Shown piece after piece: positions 31,132 through 41,221 of a stretch of DNA of 64,000 nt. The stretch is taken from the NCBI RefSeq assembly GCF_019059575.1, contig NW_024881626.1, positions 558,001 through 622,000 of the forward strand. The letters are read 5' to 3'. Every line of letters starts with the position of its first letter. Position 1 is the stretch's first letter. Under the pieces are notes generated by a model that was given only the letters and a program-made list of their open reading frames with translations, was not told where the DNA came from and ran no database searches. The position numbers and the translations under genes are program-made. The stretch is from Amphibalanus amphitrite (taxonomy: Eukaryota > Arthropoda > Thecostraca > Balanomorpha > Balanidae).

Positions 31132-34100
31132 AACGAGTCGAGTTTGATGAGCGGAGCTCGACTTCTGGTGACAATCAAGCTCAGTCTTGTATGTACGTCC
31201 ACAGTGCATTCAGTCAACGGAAAGAGTGACGATGCGTTATTTATTGACGGCAAAATCGACGGGGTACCAGTGCACTTGCTCATCGACAGTGGAGCGGCTG
31301 TATCCGTGATCAGTTCCAAGACTTGTTCGAAGATTACCTCAGCCACCGGAAAAAGTGTCAGTCCTACAACGTGGCAAGTAAAGTCTGCTTCTGGCGACAA
31401 ACTTACCGTGTATGGTCAGCTAGAAGTGCAGCTGGCAGCTGCCCAAGAGAACTGGCCTCTCACAGCACTTGTGGTAGACGTCAGCGAAGACGGAATCCTG
31501 GGAATGGATTTCTTGGGTGAGGCCATCATTGACTGCAAACGGAAGTCCCTGAGCTTGAATAAAAAAACGGTGCCACTAGTCGGAAAAAACGAAACCGAAT
31601 CCTACAAGCCCTGCTACAAGATTTACCTGGATGAAACCGTAGAGATGAAAGAACACAGCGAGCTTTTGGTGACGGCGAAGATTCATTGTGATGAGAGAAT
31701 ATCAGGACCAATAGTCGTAGAACAGAGCAAGTTCAAAAGTGATTTCATCGTAGAAGATGCCATAGTAGACACAGACGACGATAGAACGGTGACACTTAAA
31801 CTACTGAACACACAAGATCAACCCCTGAAAGTAAAGAAAGGTACTCAAGTGGCGCAGTGTGAAGAGCTGACCGACCCTGTGGTGGAAGTAAAGCTCATAA
31901 AAACGGCGGGAAAGGAGAAGAAAAATCTTCCAAACCATCTCACAGATCTGTTCGAAAAAAGCACCGAGTTTCTAGTTGACAGTGAAGCAGCAAAAGTCAG
32001 GAGAATTCTGCTTCAGTTTCAGCAAGTTTTCTCTGCCGGCCCAAGTGATCTAGGAAGAACGGAACTTGTCCAGCACAAAATCGACACAAGTGACGCTCGC
32101 CCCGTGCGCATCGCTCCGCGGAGGATTCCGTTGGCAAAACGAGCTGACGCACAACAATGTGTGGAAGAGATGAAAAAACAGCAAATTATCGTGCCATCGA
32201 ACAGCCCATGGTCGGCGCCTATCGTCTTAGTGAGGAAAAAAGACGGCACCACGCGCTTCTGCGTGGATTACAGGGGGCTAAGCGAAGTTACCAAGAAAGA
32301 TTCGTTCCCACTGCCCAGAATCGACGATGTGTTGGACTCTCTGGCGGGCTCTTCCTGGTTCAGCATCCTGGATTTAAAGAGCGGCTATTGGCAGGTCGGG
32401 ATGGACTCCAGAGATCAAGAGAAAACGGCCTTTTCAGCCCTCAACCAGCTGTGGGAATTTTGCGTGATGCCCTTTGGACTCTGCAACAGTCCTGCTACAT
32501 TCTCAAGGCTGATGGAGCAGGTGCTACGGAATGTCCCACGACTGCCTGCCTCGTTTACCTGGATGATCTAATTGTGCACGGCAGCACGTTCGATGAAATG
32601 GTTGTCCATCTTCAACAGGTGTTCCAGAAGCTGGAGAGCGCCGGACTGAAACTTAACCCCAAAAAGTGCAGCTTGTTTCAGCGGCAGGTCAGCTATCTCG
32701 GCCATACGATCAGCGCAAAGGGTGTCTCCACAGATCCGGCGAAAATCCAGGTGGTCATGCAATGGCCCCAGCCTAAGAACAAAAAAGAAGTGAAAAGCTT
32801 TTTAGGACTCTGTTCTTACTACAGGAGGTTTGTGCCAGAATTTGCGGATGTCGCGAGGCCTCTGCACGAAGTGGCTGAGGAGCGCAGCTCCTTCGTCTGG
32901 ACAGAGAGATGTCAAAAGGCCTTCGAAGAGCTGAAGAGCAGGCTTACTAGCGCGCCGATCCTGGCACTCCCTGGAGATGGGGAATTCATACTGGACACCG
33001 ATGCCAGCGATGTCGGAGTGGGGGCAGTCCTGTCCCAGTTGACAGATGGACAGGAGAGGGTGGTGGCGTACTACAGTCAGGCGCTGAACAAGGCGGAGAA
33101 AAACTACTGCGTCACCAGACGAGAACTTCTTGCAATGATAAAGGCCATAAGACATTTTCATCATTACCTGTATGGAAGGAGGTTTGTCATCAGGGTAGAT
33201 CCTTCAGCGCTTCAGTGGCTAATGAAGTTTAAGAACCCTGAAGGTCAAGTAGCCAGATGGATCCAGGCGGTTCAAGAATATGACTTTCAGATCATCCATC
33301 GAGCTGGACAGAAACATAGCAACGCTGATGCTATGTCGAGGAGGCCATGTCCTGAAAACTGTAAGCATTGCAACCAGGCTGAGGCGAGCCAATCGACAGA
33401 ATTGAAACGGAATGAGACAAAACTGCAAATCAATAGAACGGCACTGCTCCCGGAGGTGAAGTCTACTCGCTCTCTGGAAGAGTTAAGAGTGCATCAGCAA
33501 CAGGATCCAGCACTGAAAGCAATAATTTCATTGATTCAAGAGAGACAAGAGCGGCCGGACTGGAAGGAATTAGGACCGCAAAGTCAAGAATTGAAAAGCT
33601 ATTGGAGGCTATGGAACTCATTGCAGCTGTAAGATGGAGTGCTCTTCTACCGGTGGGAGTCTGCATCTGGCACCCGTCCTGTACTGCTCCGAATTCTACC
33701 TGAAACGATGAGGCACGACGCGTGGGAGCAGCTTCACGCTGATCCTGTGGGAGGCCATCTGGGGGTCCAAAAGACAATGAGCAAACTCAGAGCTCGGTTC
33801 TTTTGGGTTGGACAGCGCCTTGACGTCAAGAAATGGTGTGAATCTTGTCAAATTTGTCAGTCAAAGAAGGGTCCGTCAATCAGGAGAAGAGCGCCAATGC
33901 AGCAGTATAATGTGGGCTTTCCCGGGGAACGCATAGCCATTGATGTGCTAGGACCCCTGCCAGAATCCAATGCAGGCAACCGATACCTGTTGGTTTTGAT
34001 GGATTATTTCACTAAATGGCCCGAGGCCTATGCATTGCCAAACCAAGAGGCTACTACGGTGGCGACAGCGATCCTACAGGGATTTGTGTCACGTTTCGGG

Positions 34101-34772
34101 ATCCCCCATGAATTACATTCCGATCAAGGGCGTAATTTCGAATCAGCGGTGTTCAAGGGGATGTGTGATGCGCTGGGCATCACGAAAACAAGGACAACGC
34201 CACTCCATCCACAATCTGATGGGATGGTCGAACGGTATAATCGAACCATTGGCAATCAACTGGCTATGTACGCTCAAGATAACCCTGCCGACTGGGACCA
34301 GCATGTACCACTATTGCTACTGGCGTACCGGTCTGCCATGCACGAGACTACGGGGGAAACACCTGCCAAGCTTATGCTGGGCAGAGAACTGACACTTCCC
34401 ATTGACATCTTCTATGGTCTGCCAGAAAACAAAACAATGCAGACCATTCCTGAGTACGTGCAAAATTTGGATGAAACGATCCGGAAAGTCCATGAATTCG
34501 CAAGAAAGAACATTGTGAATATGAGTAACAGGGCGAAGGGACGGTATGACCTGCGAGCATCAAGCCGGCAGTTTGACCCCGGTGATCATGTCTGGTTGTA
34601 CAGCCCCCAGCGCAAAAAAGGAGTCAGTCCAAAGCTGACGTGTCCATGGAAGGGACCCTTCCTGATCGTCACCCGCATAAACGACGTCGTTTACCGAGTG
34701 AAAGAAAATGGCGGCAAGAAGCCGTTGATTGTACATAGTGACCGATTGAAGAAGTATGTCGGACCTGGTTAG
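31132..34772 (+). pseudogene. Gypsy pol (protease, RT, RNase H, integrase), frame lesions
   Basis: The enzymes would process, copy and integrate the element. An aspartic protease DSGA motif lies at 31285-31296. Reverse transcriptase runs from about 32130, with FCVDYRGLSEVT and FGLCNSPATFSRLMEQ. Its catalytic YLDD lies near 32559-32570 but in a different frame, so a 1-base loss falls near 32540. RNase H follows (DTDASDVGVGAVLSQ). An in-frame stop at 33630-33632 precedes the integrase. The integrase has an HHCC zinc region, catalytic D, D and E (residues 102, 162 and 198 counted from 33639) and a C-terminal HxSDRLKKY-type end. The segment 31115-31225 may carry two more compensating shifts. The lesions may be mutations or assembly indels. 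Confidence 0.88.
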
Positions 34773-34807
34773 AGCTTTCTCCGGGACGGTTAGAAAGCTT
34801 AGAGTGG

Positions 34808-35043
34808 TGTTCCAGATACCGGTTGAGAGAAGTGCCTGTGTATATTTCTCTCGCGGACGGCTAACTACTCATGCAGGAAAGACTATTGGGATTGAAGGGG
34901 TGATGGCTTGGAAGTGGTGTGTGTAGTGATATATGGCCGAGAAGAAAAATGGGCATGTTTTGTGTAGATTAGCGTGTCGCTATTTTTAATTGCCGGTACA
35001 GTCTTTTGTTCATTGTGCAATAAACGTTCACTTAATTGTAACA
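34808..35043 (+). repeat. 3' LTR of Gypsy element
   Basis: 236 bp. It matches the 5' LTR apart from lacking the 24-bp segment. AATAAA lies near 35020. Confidence 0.92.
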
Positions 35044-35096
35044 TTATTTTCCAAAAATAACCGAAAGTTTTCTAAACTTCGAGAAAATCTTGATGT

Positions 35097-35925
35097 TATA
35101 GCCCGCGCCCCGTAGGGGGAACGCCACCTTGTCCTTTTCCGTATATATCTCCTAAACGACTGTAGATATCGTCACAAACTTTCAGGGCCCCTCCGGTTAT
35201 CAATTTTACACATTGTGACCAAAAATTTATCCAGAGGCTATGATAAGTTGGACCGCAAATTTGACTTCATGTTCTGCCATTTTCAACAAAAAAAGGTTTC
35301 CCGCGAAGCGCTGTCAGGCCTACAGTTTTGAAGACAAAGAAAAATATTCCGAAAATACTCCGGCTTCAAAAATTGACTCCGACTTCGACTCCGACTCCAG
35401 CTCCGACTCCGGGCATTTCCCTATAAGTCCATATCATGATAGAAAAGTTCATGTCGGAGGCCAGAGACAACCATTCGCGCGTTCCATCGCCTTACATCGC
35501 AGTTATAGATTCTCTAAAAATAGCATTCAGATAAGCAGTTTCTAGCACAGCCGGTCTTCTGGTTTTTCGCTGAAAATGATCGTCCAAAACAGAAACCTTG
35601 CCTTAGCTTCGACAAAGTCTGGTTTGGAAACATCAACGAGCATAATATTTCCAAGCAAACGTGTCAAGGGCATGACTGAGCTATGCCAAATTAACTCCGA
35701 CCCCGGAGTCGGTAAGATTTTGGCGACTCCGACTCCGACTCCGGTTAAAACTATCGACTCCGACCGACTCCGACTCCGACTCTGCAGCCCTGGCCGGCTA
35801 TCCAACGCCGTTTAAATTTTGAAAATCGGCCGGTAACTTTCCGAGATCTTGGGGGCGGGGCGAAACGCCCCCCCCCCCCCACGGGTGGTAGGGTCCGCCG
35901 ATAGCCCTACGGGGCGCAGGCTAAC
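35097..35925. mobile_element. Old TTAA-type MITE with GACTCC tracts
   Basis: Ends AGCCCGCGCCCCGTAGGG and the complement of AGCCTGCGCCCCGTAGGG. G/C-run hairpins occur near 35851-35880. The flanking TTAA is mutated (TTAT on the left, TAAC on the right). Two (GACTCC)n tracts lie at 35370-35412 and 35730-35790. No ORF of note. Confidence 0.65.
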
Positions 35926-36288
35926 GCGCGGTCCATCGATATGCCTATCAAATCAATAGCTCGACTTTTTGGAAAACTTATGGTGAAAAATTCACAATTG
36001 ACATCAATTTGTCAAACTCCCATTTTCGGCCGATCTATGCCGATCTATGACAGCTACGATTTTTTTTTTAATAGACATACGTGGCGATCCGCCACTTATG
36101 GCGAGTTGTTCGAGAAAAATGAGGGGGGGGGGGGTTCGTTCGACCGTCCTTTCAAATGCAAATAATAATTGTTATAAAAAATGGTAACATCGGAAAAATA
36201 CAATTCATTGTATCTTTCTCAATAAATTATTGTGGATTATTTCGTAATGATAGATGCATTTTAATAAGCAAAATATATTTTTAGTTGA
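35926..36288. other. Intergenic, nothing recognised
   Basis: AT-rich sequence with one G-run at 36122-36132. Confidence 0.35.
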
Positions 36289-36719
36289 TCTGAGGCCAGT
36301 TTTACCAACAGCAAAATCACCGGCTGCCGGAATATGTTGCCCATAGCGGTTACTTTTTCCGATCATTATAATGATATAATATATAATGATAAGTATAATG
36401 ATGAAAGAAAACCGAAGCCTCATAATAATGAATGTATTCTAAATTATGACCGAGAAGAAAGAGAAAGAGATAGGGGTTATCTCTTTCTTCTCGGTCATAA
36501 TTTAGAATACATTCATTATTATGAGGCTTCGGTTTTCTTTCATCATTATACTTATCATCATGAGCCTCAAACAAGCGCTTTCTCATAATATATAATGATA
36601 TAATATATCATAAATAATTATCTATTATATATTTAGGGGTTATTAGTTGACCTTGAAGAAGACTTCTAAAAAAAATACTGGCAGCCGGCTATTTTTCTGT
36701 TGGTAACACTGGCCTCAGC
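36289..36719. mobile_element. TIR element containing a ~170-bp palindrome
   Basis: The outer inverted repeats of about 40 bp start CTGAGGCCAGT and include TTACCAACAG and CCGGCTGCC. Inside, 36388-36557 is a near-perfect palindrome with arms of almost 80 bp around a loop near 36467-36480. The palindrome is flanked by ATATAATATATAATGAT repeats. No ORF; superfamily unknown. Confidence 0.85.
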
Positions 36720-38340
36720 ACACTTTCATTCTATTCTATGCCTAAACCTATCACCCTGTTCCAGCTCTTCCCAACCCCTGCTTTCATAGACATGCCACAC
36801 CGGCCGAGCTACAAGGCTGGCGGCGAGCGCCTCACCCCTCCCTACACGCCAAACAGCGCCGGGCTCTCGTGACCTCTGGCCTCACCGCCCGAGGTCTCGG
36901 CCGTTGTCCAAGGACGCCCTGCGCGGCGGGCCGCAGTGATAGCCTCTGCTGAGTCCCGCTTCCATTCACCGTTTACTACGCGCTGGGTTCATTCATGCCT
37001 CTGTGTTTCAGCGTCCTACTCGTCGGGTGGCGCCACTGTAGTCATAGGCGACTGCAGGGAAGCCGCGGTCAGAATGCCCCAAACGGGGAATTTTGAGGTT
37101 TTCTTTAAATTTCTCCGAAACTATCCGGCATACGGTTAAGCCTTTTTCCGTGATCATGGTAGGGAGCTATACGAATAAATCGGTCACATCTTCAAGCCTA
37201 CAAAGCTGACGACGAAAAAGCTATAGCCGGAAAGGCAAAACCTACCCTTAAAACCCGCGAGACCTGTACGTGCTTAGGTGCATAGTAAATCAGGGCACAA
37301 AGCAATCAGAAAGGCAACACCTGTTGCATAGTAAAAGACCGAGCCATGCTAATTATTTTTGCTTGCACTTTTCCGCTGAAACCGTGACATTTCAGTGTGG
37401 GACGCAGTGGTCCAAATTTCGCGAGGGCTACGTCCCAAAGGCAGGGGGCTGCGTCCCAAAATGGGACGCAGTCAGTATGTTAAAATATGCCCTGCAAGAT
37501 ACTAGATTACTAGATACAAGATTACTAATCGCTGCACGTTTTAAACCGATTGTTCAGTCTGTGTAGCTATGACGGGAACTATAACTTTTCCTAAGGTAAT
37601 GTCACTTGGACGTAACCTGATGACCTAACCTTGAGTGACCTAAGTCTGAAAGTTACGCAGCATGTGTGAAAAAGATGTATGAAAAGGTGTGCCAAAAACG
37701 GCCGCGCTACACAGCGCCGTTTTCGAGATATTTACATAAATCCACATAGGGTGTCCAAGCATCCCCACCGCCCGGCGCGGATAATTTTTTGCACGTGCAG
37801 AGCGCACCTTTGGGGGCCACCAGGAGATGGATATGCTCAATAACTATGCTGGAATGCATTCTGGGTGGCCTGTGTAAAATTTGGACTTTGAGCTTGCCAG
37901 CGCTACCCGCCCTACCCGCATATGTGACACCTGGAGTGCAACCAAGGCTATATAAACCAGGTAGAACGCTCCCGACGAAAAAGTGGTGACAAGCGATAAT
38001 TAGTAGCCGCGACCCTCTTTTGTTCAAAACTATATCCGCAAGCAGCATTTACAGGCTAGCGGAAATCGACCAATCGGCGTTCGGCAATACTCAACGCTGA
38101 TTGGTCCGATGCTCGTGACGAAATTGCGGGGGACTGCAGCTATTCCCCTATGGCGTTTAATAGACTTACGGCTTTTGAAGGGGATTTATACCAGTTTTTG
38201 TTGGGTTTGAGGCCATTTTTGAGCTTGGATATTCTTTTTGTGACTTTTGACTGTGTAATAACGACATTTAATCATGACATTTCTATAAACTACCGGTGTC
38301 ACATCGGCCAAAAAGACCGTAAGTACATGGGATAGACGGA
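36720..38340. other. Intergenic with diverged repeats
   Basis: 37100-37268 is a 5'-truncated copy of the 4633-4862 MITE ending ACCCGCGAGACCTGTA. 37435-37530 is an inverted relative of 15785-15860. 37640-38140 shares blocks in inverted orientation with 47170-47500 (CGCTGATTGGTCC, TTGCACGTGCA). No gene recognised. Confidence 0.5.
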
Positions 38341-39065
38341 CCACTGCTGATGATGGGGCCAGTGCCACACATGCCGGCGTGTGGTCATCGAAGGCCCATG
38401 AGAGCTCGACATAAGCCCTTCATGGGTCGGTATAGGCCCGGTGGGTCCAGTGCAAGCCTATCAGGGGCCGGTGCTGACCCAACAGGGCCCAGTGGCATAT
38501 AATGTAAGGCTGTCTAGGGACGTTGAGGGCTCATGGGGGCCATACCTATAGGACCAATAGGGACCACATAAGCCATATCAGGGGCCATTTAGGCCAATAA
38601 AGGCACTTCAGGGGACTTGAAAAGGTCATTCAAGAGCTGTGGTGGGCCCATGAGAGGACGGCACTGGTCCAGCAGGTGCAGTCAGGGGATGTTGTACGGG
38701 TTTCTCAGTGGCCCATTTGGGCATATCAGTGACCAATTTAGACCCAGCAGGGGGCTTTGTAGACCAACCAGGGGCTGGTGATGGTTCATCAGGGGCCAGC
38801 GTTAGTCCATCGGGGCACGGAATATGTCCATCAGAGGTAATTGCGAGCCCACGCTGAACAATGATGGCCCTTCAACGGCCCCTAATGGATCTACATTGAC
38901 CCATGGGCCATGATGTGTCATGTATGCTCCTATGACAGGCCTACTCAGACCCCTGATGGACGTTCCCGGCCTCTGATGACCCTATACTGAATGCTGATGG
39001 GGCTCTAAGAGTCTCCAATAACCCTTCGTCAACCCATTATTACCATACGCTGGCACTAGGGGAGG
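38341..39065. repeat. Degenerate GGGCCAGT-type minisatellite
   Basis: Imperfect units of about 20-30 bp around CATCAGGGGCCAGTG; the orientation changes near 38870, after which CCCCTGATGG-type units predominate. Related in style to 18700-19260 and 28906-30680. Confidence 0.7.
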
Positions 39066-39147
39066 GGCCTCACATCAGCCGCAGGGCAGTGCAGTCCGTG
39101 CCATGACAGCATGTCTTTTCGGCCGATATTCATATTACATCGGTAAT

Positions 39148-39306
39148 TGCAGAGATGCTACCTGAGCGGTACTTAGGTAAATGGGGCACGTGCTAATTAC
39201 TGAACAGTGCTAATTAGTTTAGGTGCCATCCTATTGTTACTAACGGGCATTTAAGATGATTTGGTCATCGTTCTAATACATGTTTCACGAACGAGGAGTT
39301 TCTTCA
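39148..39306 (+). repeat. 5' LTR, 159 bp
   Basis: TGCAGAG...TTTCTTCA. Contains TTTAAGATGATTTGGTCA (39250-39267), the predicted primer segment. Confidence 0.92.
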
Positions 39307-39324
39307 TGACCAAATCATCTTAAA
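39307..39324 (+). other. Self-complementary primer-binding site
   Basis: TGACCAAATCATCTTAAA abuts the LTR and pairs perfectly with 39250-39267. It lacks the TGG start of a tRNA-primed site. The geometry (the 3' end of the pairing segment meeting the first base after U5) is that of Tf1/sushi-type self-priming. Confidence 0.8.
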
Positions 39325-39372
39325 AAATGTAAACTTTTAGTAAAAGCCGGCTATTGATTCTTATGAGACAAA

Positions 39373-40449
39373 ATGGTGATCGTGACCTGCTCAGTGCCGT
39401 CATGCGAATTTCGTAGTGACGATGTATCGGAAGCCCTAGCCATCGCCATCCTCACCAATCATGGCCTAGCTCACCAATCCAGATCGGAGACTGCTCGCGC
39501 GCCCGTCAGACAAGGACCAAAGCTCGAGCGCCCGAGAGTGGATGTTGGCGTCACCACCGAAGAATGGAACGTGTTTGTTCGGCGGTGGGATGTCTTCCGG
39601 ACAGGGTCTGGGATAGATGACGCATCAGCGCCATCGCAACTCTTCCAATGTGCCAGTACCGAGCTTGGCGACAGCATGCTGAAAGCAAATGCTTCAGTCG
39701 TGAATGGGTCGCTGTCCGATGTGCTCGAGTGCATGCGGTGTCTAGCAGTGATCCCTGTCGCTCTTGGAGTCTTGCGCTCAGAACTGCTGCAACTGCGACA
39801 GGAGCGCGACGAACCTTTCAGATCGTTCGCTGCGAAGGTACGCGGTAAGGCTGAAACGTGTAACTTCAAGGCTGACTGCAAATGCGAGCGTCAGGTGGAC
39901 TATACCGATCACGTGATCCGGGACGTCCTTCTGAACGGAATATCGGACTGCGACATTCGGCGCGAGGTGATAGGCGATCGCACAATTCACTCAATGGCCG
40001 TAAATGACGTCATCGCGCTGGTGGAAACCAAAGAAATGGCCCGCAACGCTCTTCCCCCGTCGATGTCAGCGGTATCGACCCTCCGACGGCAGCGCAGTGC
40101 CCCAGGGCCTCAGGTGTCGACACCTGTCCCATCTGCTGCAGATCGGACGAGACAGGTCAACTGTCCAGACTGCAACAAACGCTATTGCGTGTTCACTGAA
40201 GGCCCTCGTGGGTGGAACGCAAAACCTCACCCTCGTTGTCTGGATTGTTTCCGTGCAAAACGTCGAGATAAACGCTCACCGACGGCCCAGCCTCAGACTG
40301 AGCTTGCCGCACAGACGGTAGAGACCGACACGGTCTCTCAGATGACCACTGAAGAAGCCTGCTCAGTGGGCCGGGAAGCACAAAAAACAGGACGGAAGAA
40401 ACCTTCACACCGGAAGAACACTGTCAATAGCTGCAGAGATGCTACCTGA
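39373..40449 (+). CDS. Gag-like protein of a gag-only LTR element
   Basis: 358 residues. Begins with a Cys/His motif (CSVPSCEFRS ... HGLAH, residues 6-34, C2H2-like). It continues with a capsid-like region (WNVFVRRWDVFRTGSG, LFQCASTELGDSML, VDYTDHVIRDVLLNGISD) and ends in a basic region with a Cys pattern (CPDCNKRYC ... CLDC, about residues 263-297). This layout resembles gag proteins of metazoan Gypsy-type elements with an N-terminal zinc finger. The stop lies 18 bases inside the 3' LTR. No purine-rich tract before that LTR was obvious. The ORF is intact, unlike the larger Gypsy copy, so it may be translated. Confidence 0.82.
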   Translation: MVIVTCSVPSCEFRSDDVSEALAIAILTNHGLAHQSRSETARAPVRQGPKLERPRVDVGVTTEEWNVFVRRWDVFRTGSGIDDASAPSQLFQCASTELGDSMLKANASVVNGSLSDVLECMRCLAVIPVALGVLRSELLQLRQERDEPFRSFAAKVRGKAETCNFKADCKCERQVDYTDHVIRDVLLNGISDCDIRREVIGDRTIHSMAVNDVIALVETKEMARNALPPSMSAVSTLRRQRSAPGPQVSTPVPSAADRTRQVNCPDCNKRYCVFTEGPRGWNAKPHPRCLDCFRAKRRDKRSPTAQPQTELAAQTVETDTVSQMTTEEACSVGREAQKTGRKKPSHRKNTVNSCRDAT

Positions 40450-40590
40450 GCGGTACTTAGGTAAATGGGGCACGTGCTAATTACTGAACAGTGCTAATTA
40501 GTTTAGGTGCCATCCTATTGTTACTAACGGGCATTTAAGATGATTTGGTCATCGTTCTAATACATGTTTCACGAACGAGGAGTTTCTTCA
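40432..40590 (+). repeat. 3' LTR, 159 bp
   Basis: Same length and sequence as the 5' LTR as far as read. Confidence 0.92.
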
Positions 40591-41221
40591 GTAATATTGA
40601 TTAAAATCATGATTTTATGGTGCCATTATATAGCATATAGCACCATTTGGTGTTCGTTGGTTGCGGACCCACGGACTGGGCCACTGCCCAGTAAGTGGTT
40701 CGTTGTTTGGAATTCTTTCATGTTTGCTTCATATAGTTTGCATGAGACTTACGCCAACCTAATAACAGATATGTGGCCGAAAATATTGTGTTCATTTTTA
40801 ATTAAATACTGAGTTAGAGTACTTCGTTTGTCATGTGACATCCGTGGCGGGTCGAAGACGAGATTTGGCGCTCACTTTCAACCTGGTTGTCTGATCTTGC
40901 AAGCCCCTTTTATCGACTATCTTGATCACTGCGCTGCTGTGCAAGGTATTTTCTTTCATGGGCCGGGAGAACAGCATCGCTGGACGACAATTTCGGATTA
41001 AATGACTACGTTAATGATGTTCTCTTTTATATCATTTTTGAAGCACGCAAGCAAATCTCATGCTGTTTTGAATTTCAAGAACGTGACGTTTTGAGCTAGA
41101 CACCTTAGATTATTCGGAACATGTCTCGATCACCCAACAGTACTTCAAAACTGAGGAGTTCGATGCATGAAAACATTCGATAAAATGAATCTGACTTTCT
41201 GCCTGCACTGCTATTAGCGTT
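40591..41221. other. Region between LTR element and the RT-USP ORF
   Basis: AT-rich; no promoter or repeat end could be assigned. It may contain the 5' UTR of the RT element. Confidence 0.35.

Larger units (their letters stand above)
26300..35043 (+). mobile_element. Ty3/Gypsy LTR retrotransposon with nested insertion
   Basis: Near-identical LTRs (26300-26559 and 34808-35043) begin TGTTCC and end GTAACA. A 4-bp target duplication TTAT lies at 26296-26299 and 35044-35047. Order: LTR, primer site, gag, protease, reverse transcriptase, RNase H, integrase, LTR. Protease-RT-RNase H-integrase order defines Ty3/Gypsy. A hAT-like element sits within gag and pol carries frame lesions, so the copy is inactive as assembled. 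No envelope ORF follows integrase. Confidence 0.93.
39148..40590 (+). mobile_element. Gag-only LTR retrotransposon with putative self-primer
   Basis: The 159-bp LTRs (39148-39306, 40432-40590) appear identical, with TG...CA ends. The 5-bp target duplication GTAAT lies at 39143-39147 and 40591-40595. The internal region is only 1125 bp and encodes one gag-like ORF; there is no protease, RT or integrase. The 18 bases directly after the 5' LTR are the exact reverse complement of 39250-39267 in the LTR. Mobilisation would require enzymes in trans. Identical LTRs suggest recent insertion. Confidence 0.92.

Noticed and set aside
34773..34807. Envelope gene after the Gypsy integrase
   Set aside because: Only about 35 bases separate the integrase stop from the 3' LTR.
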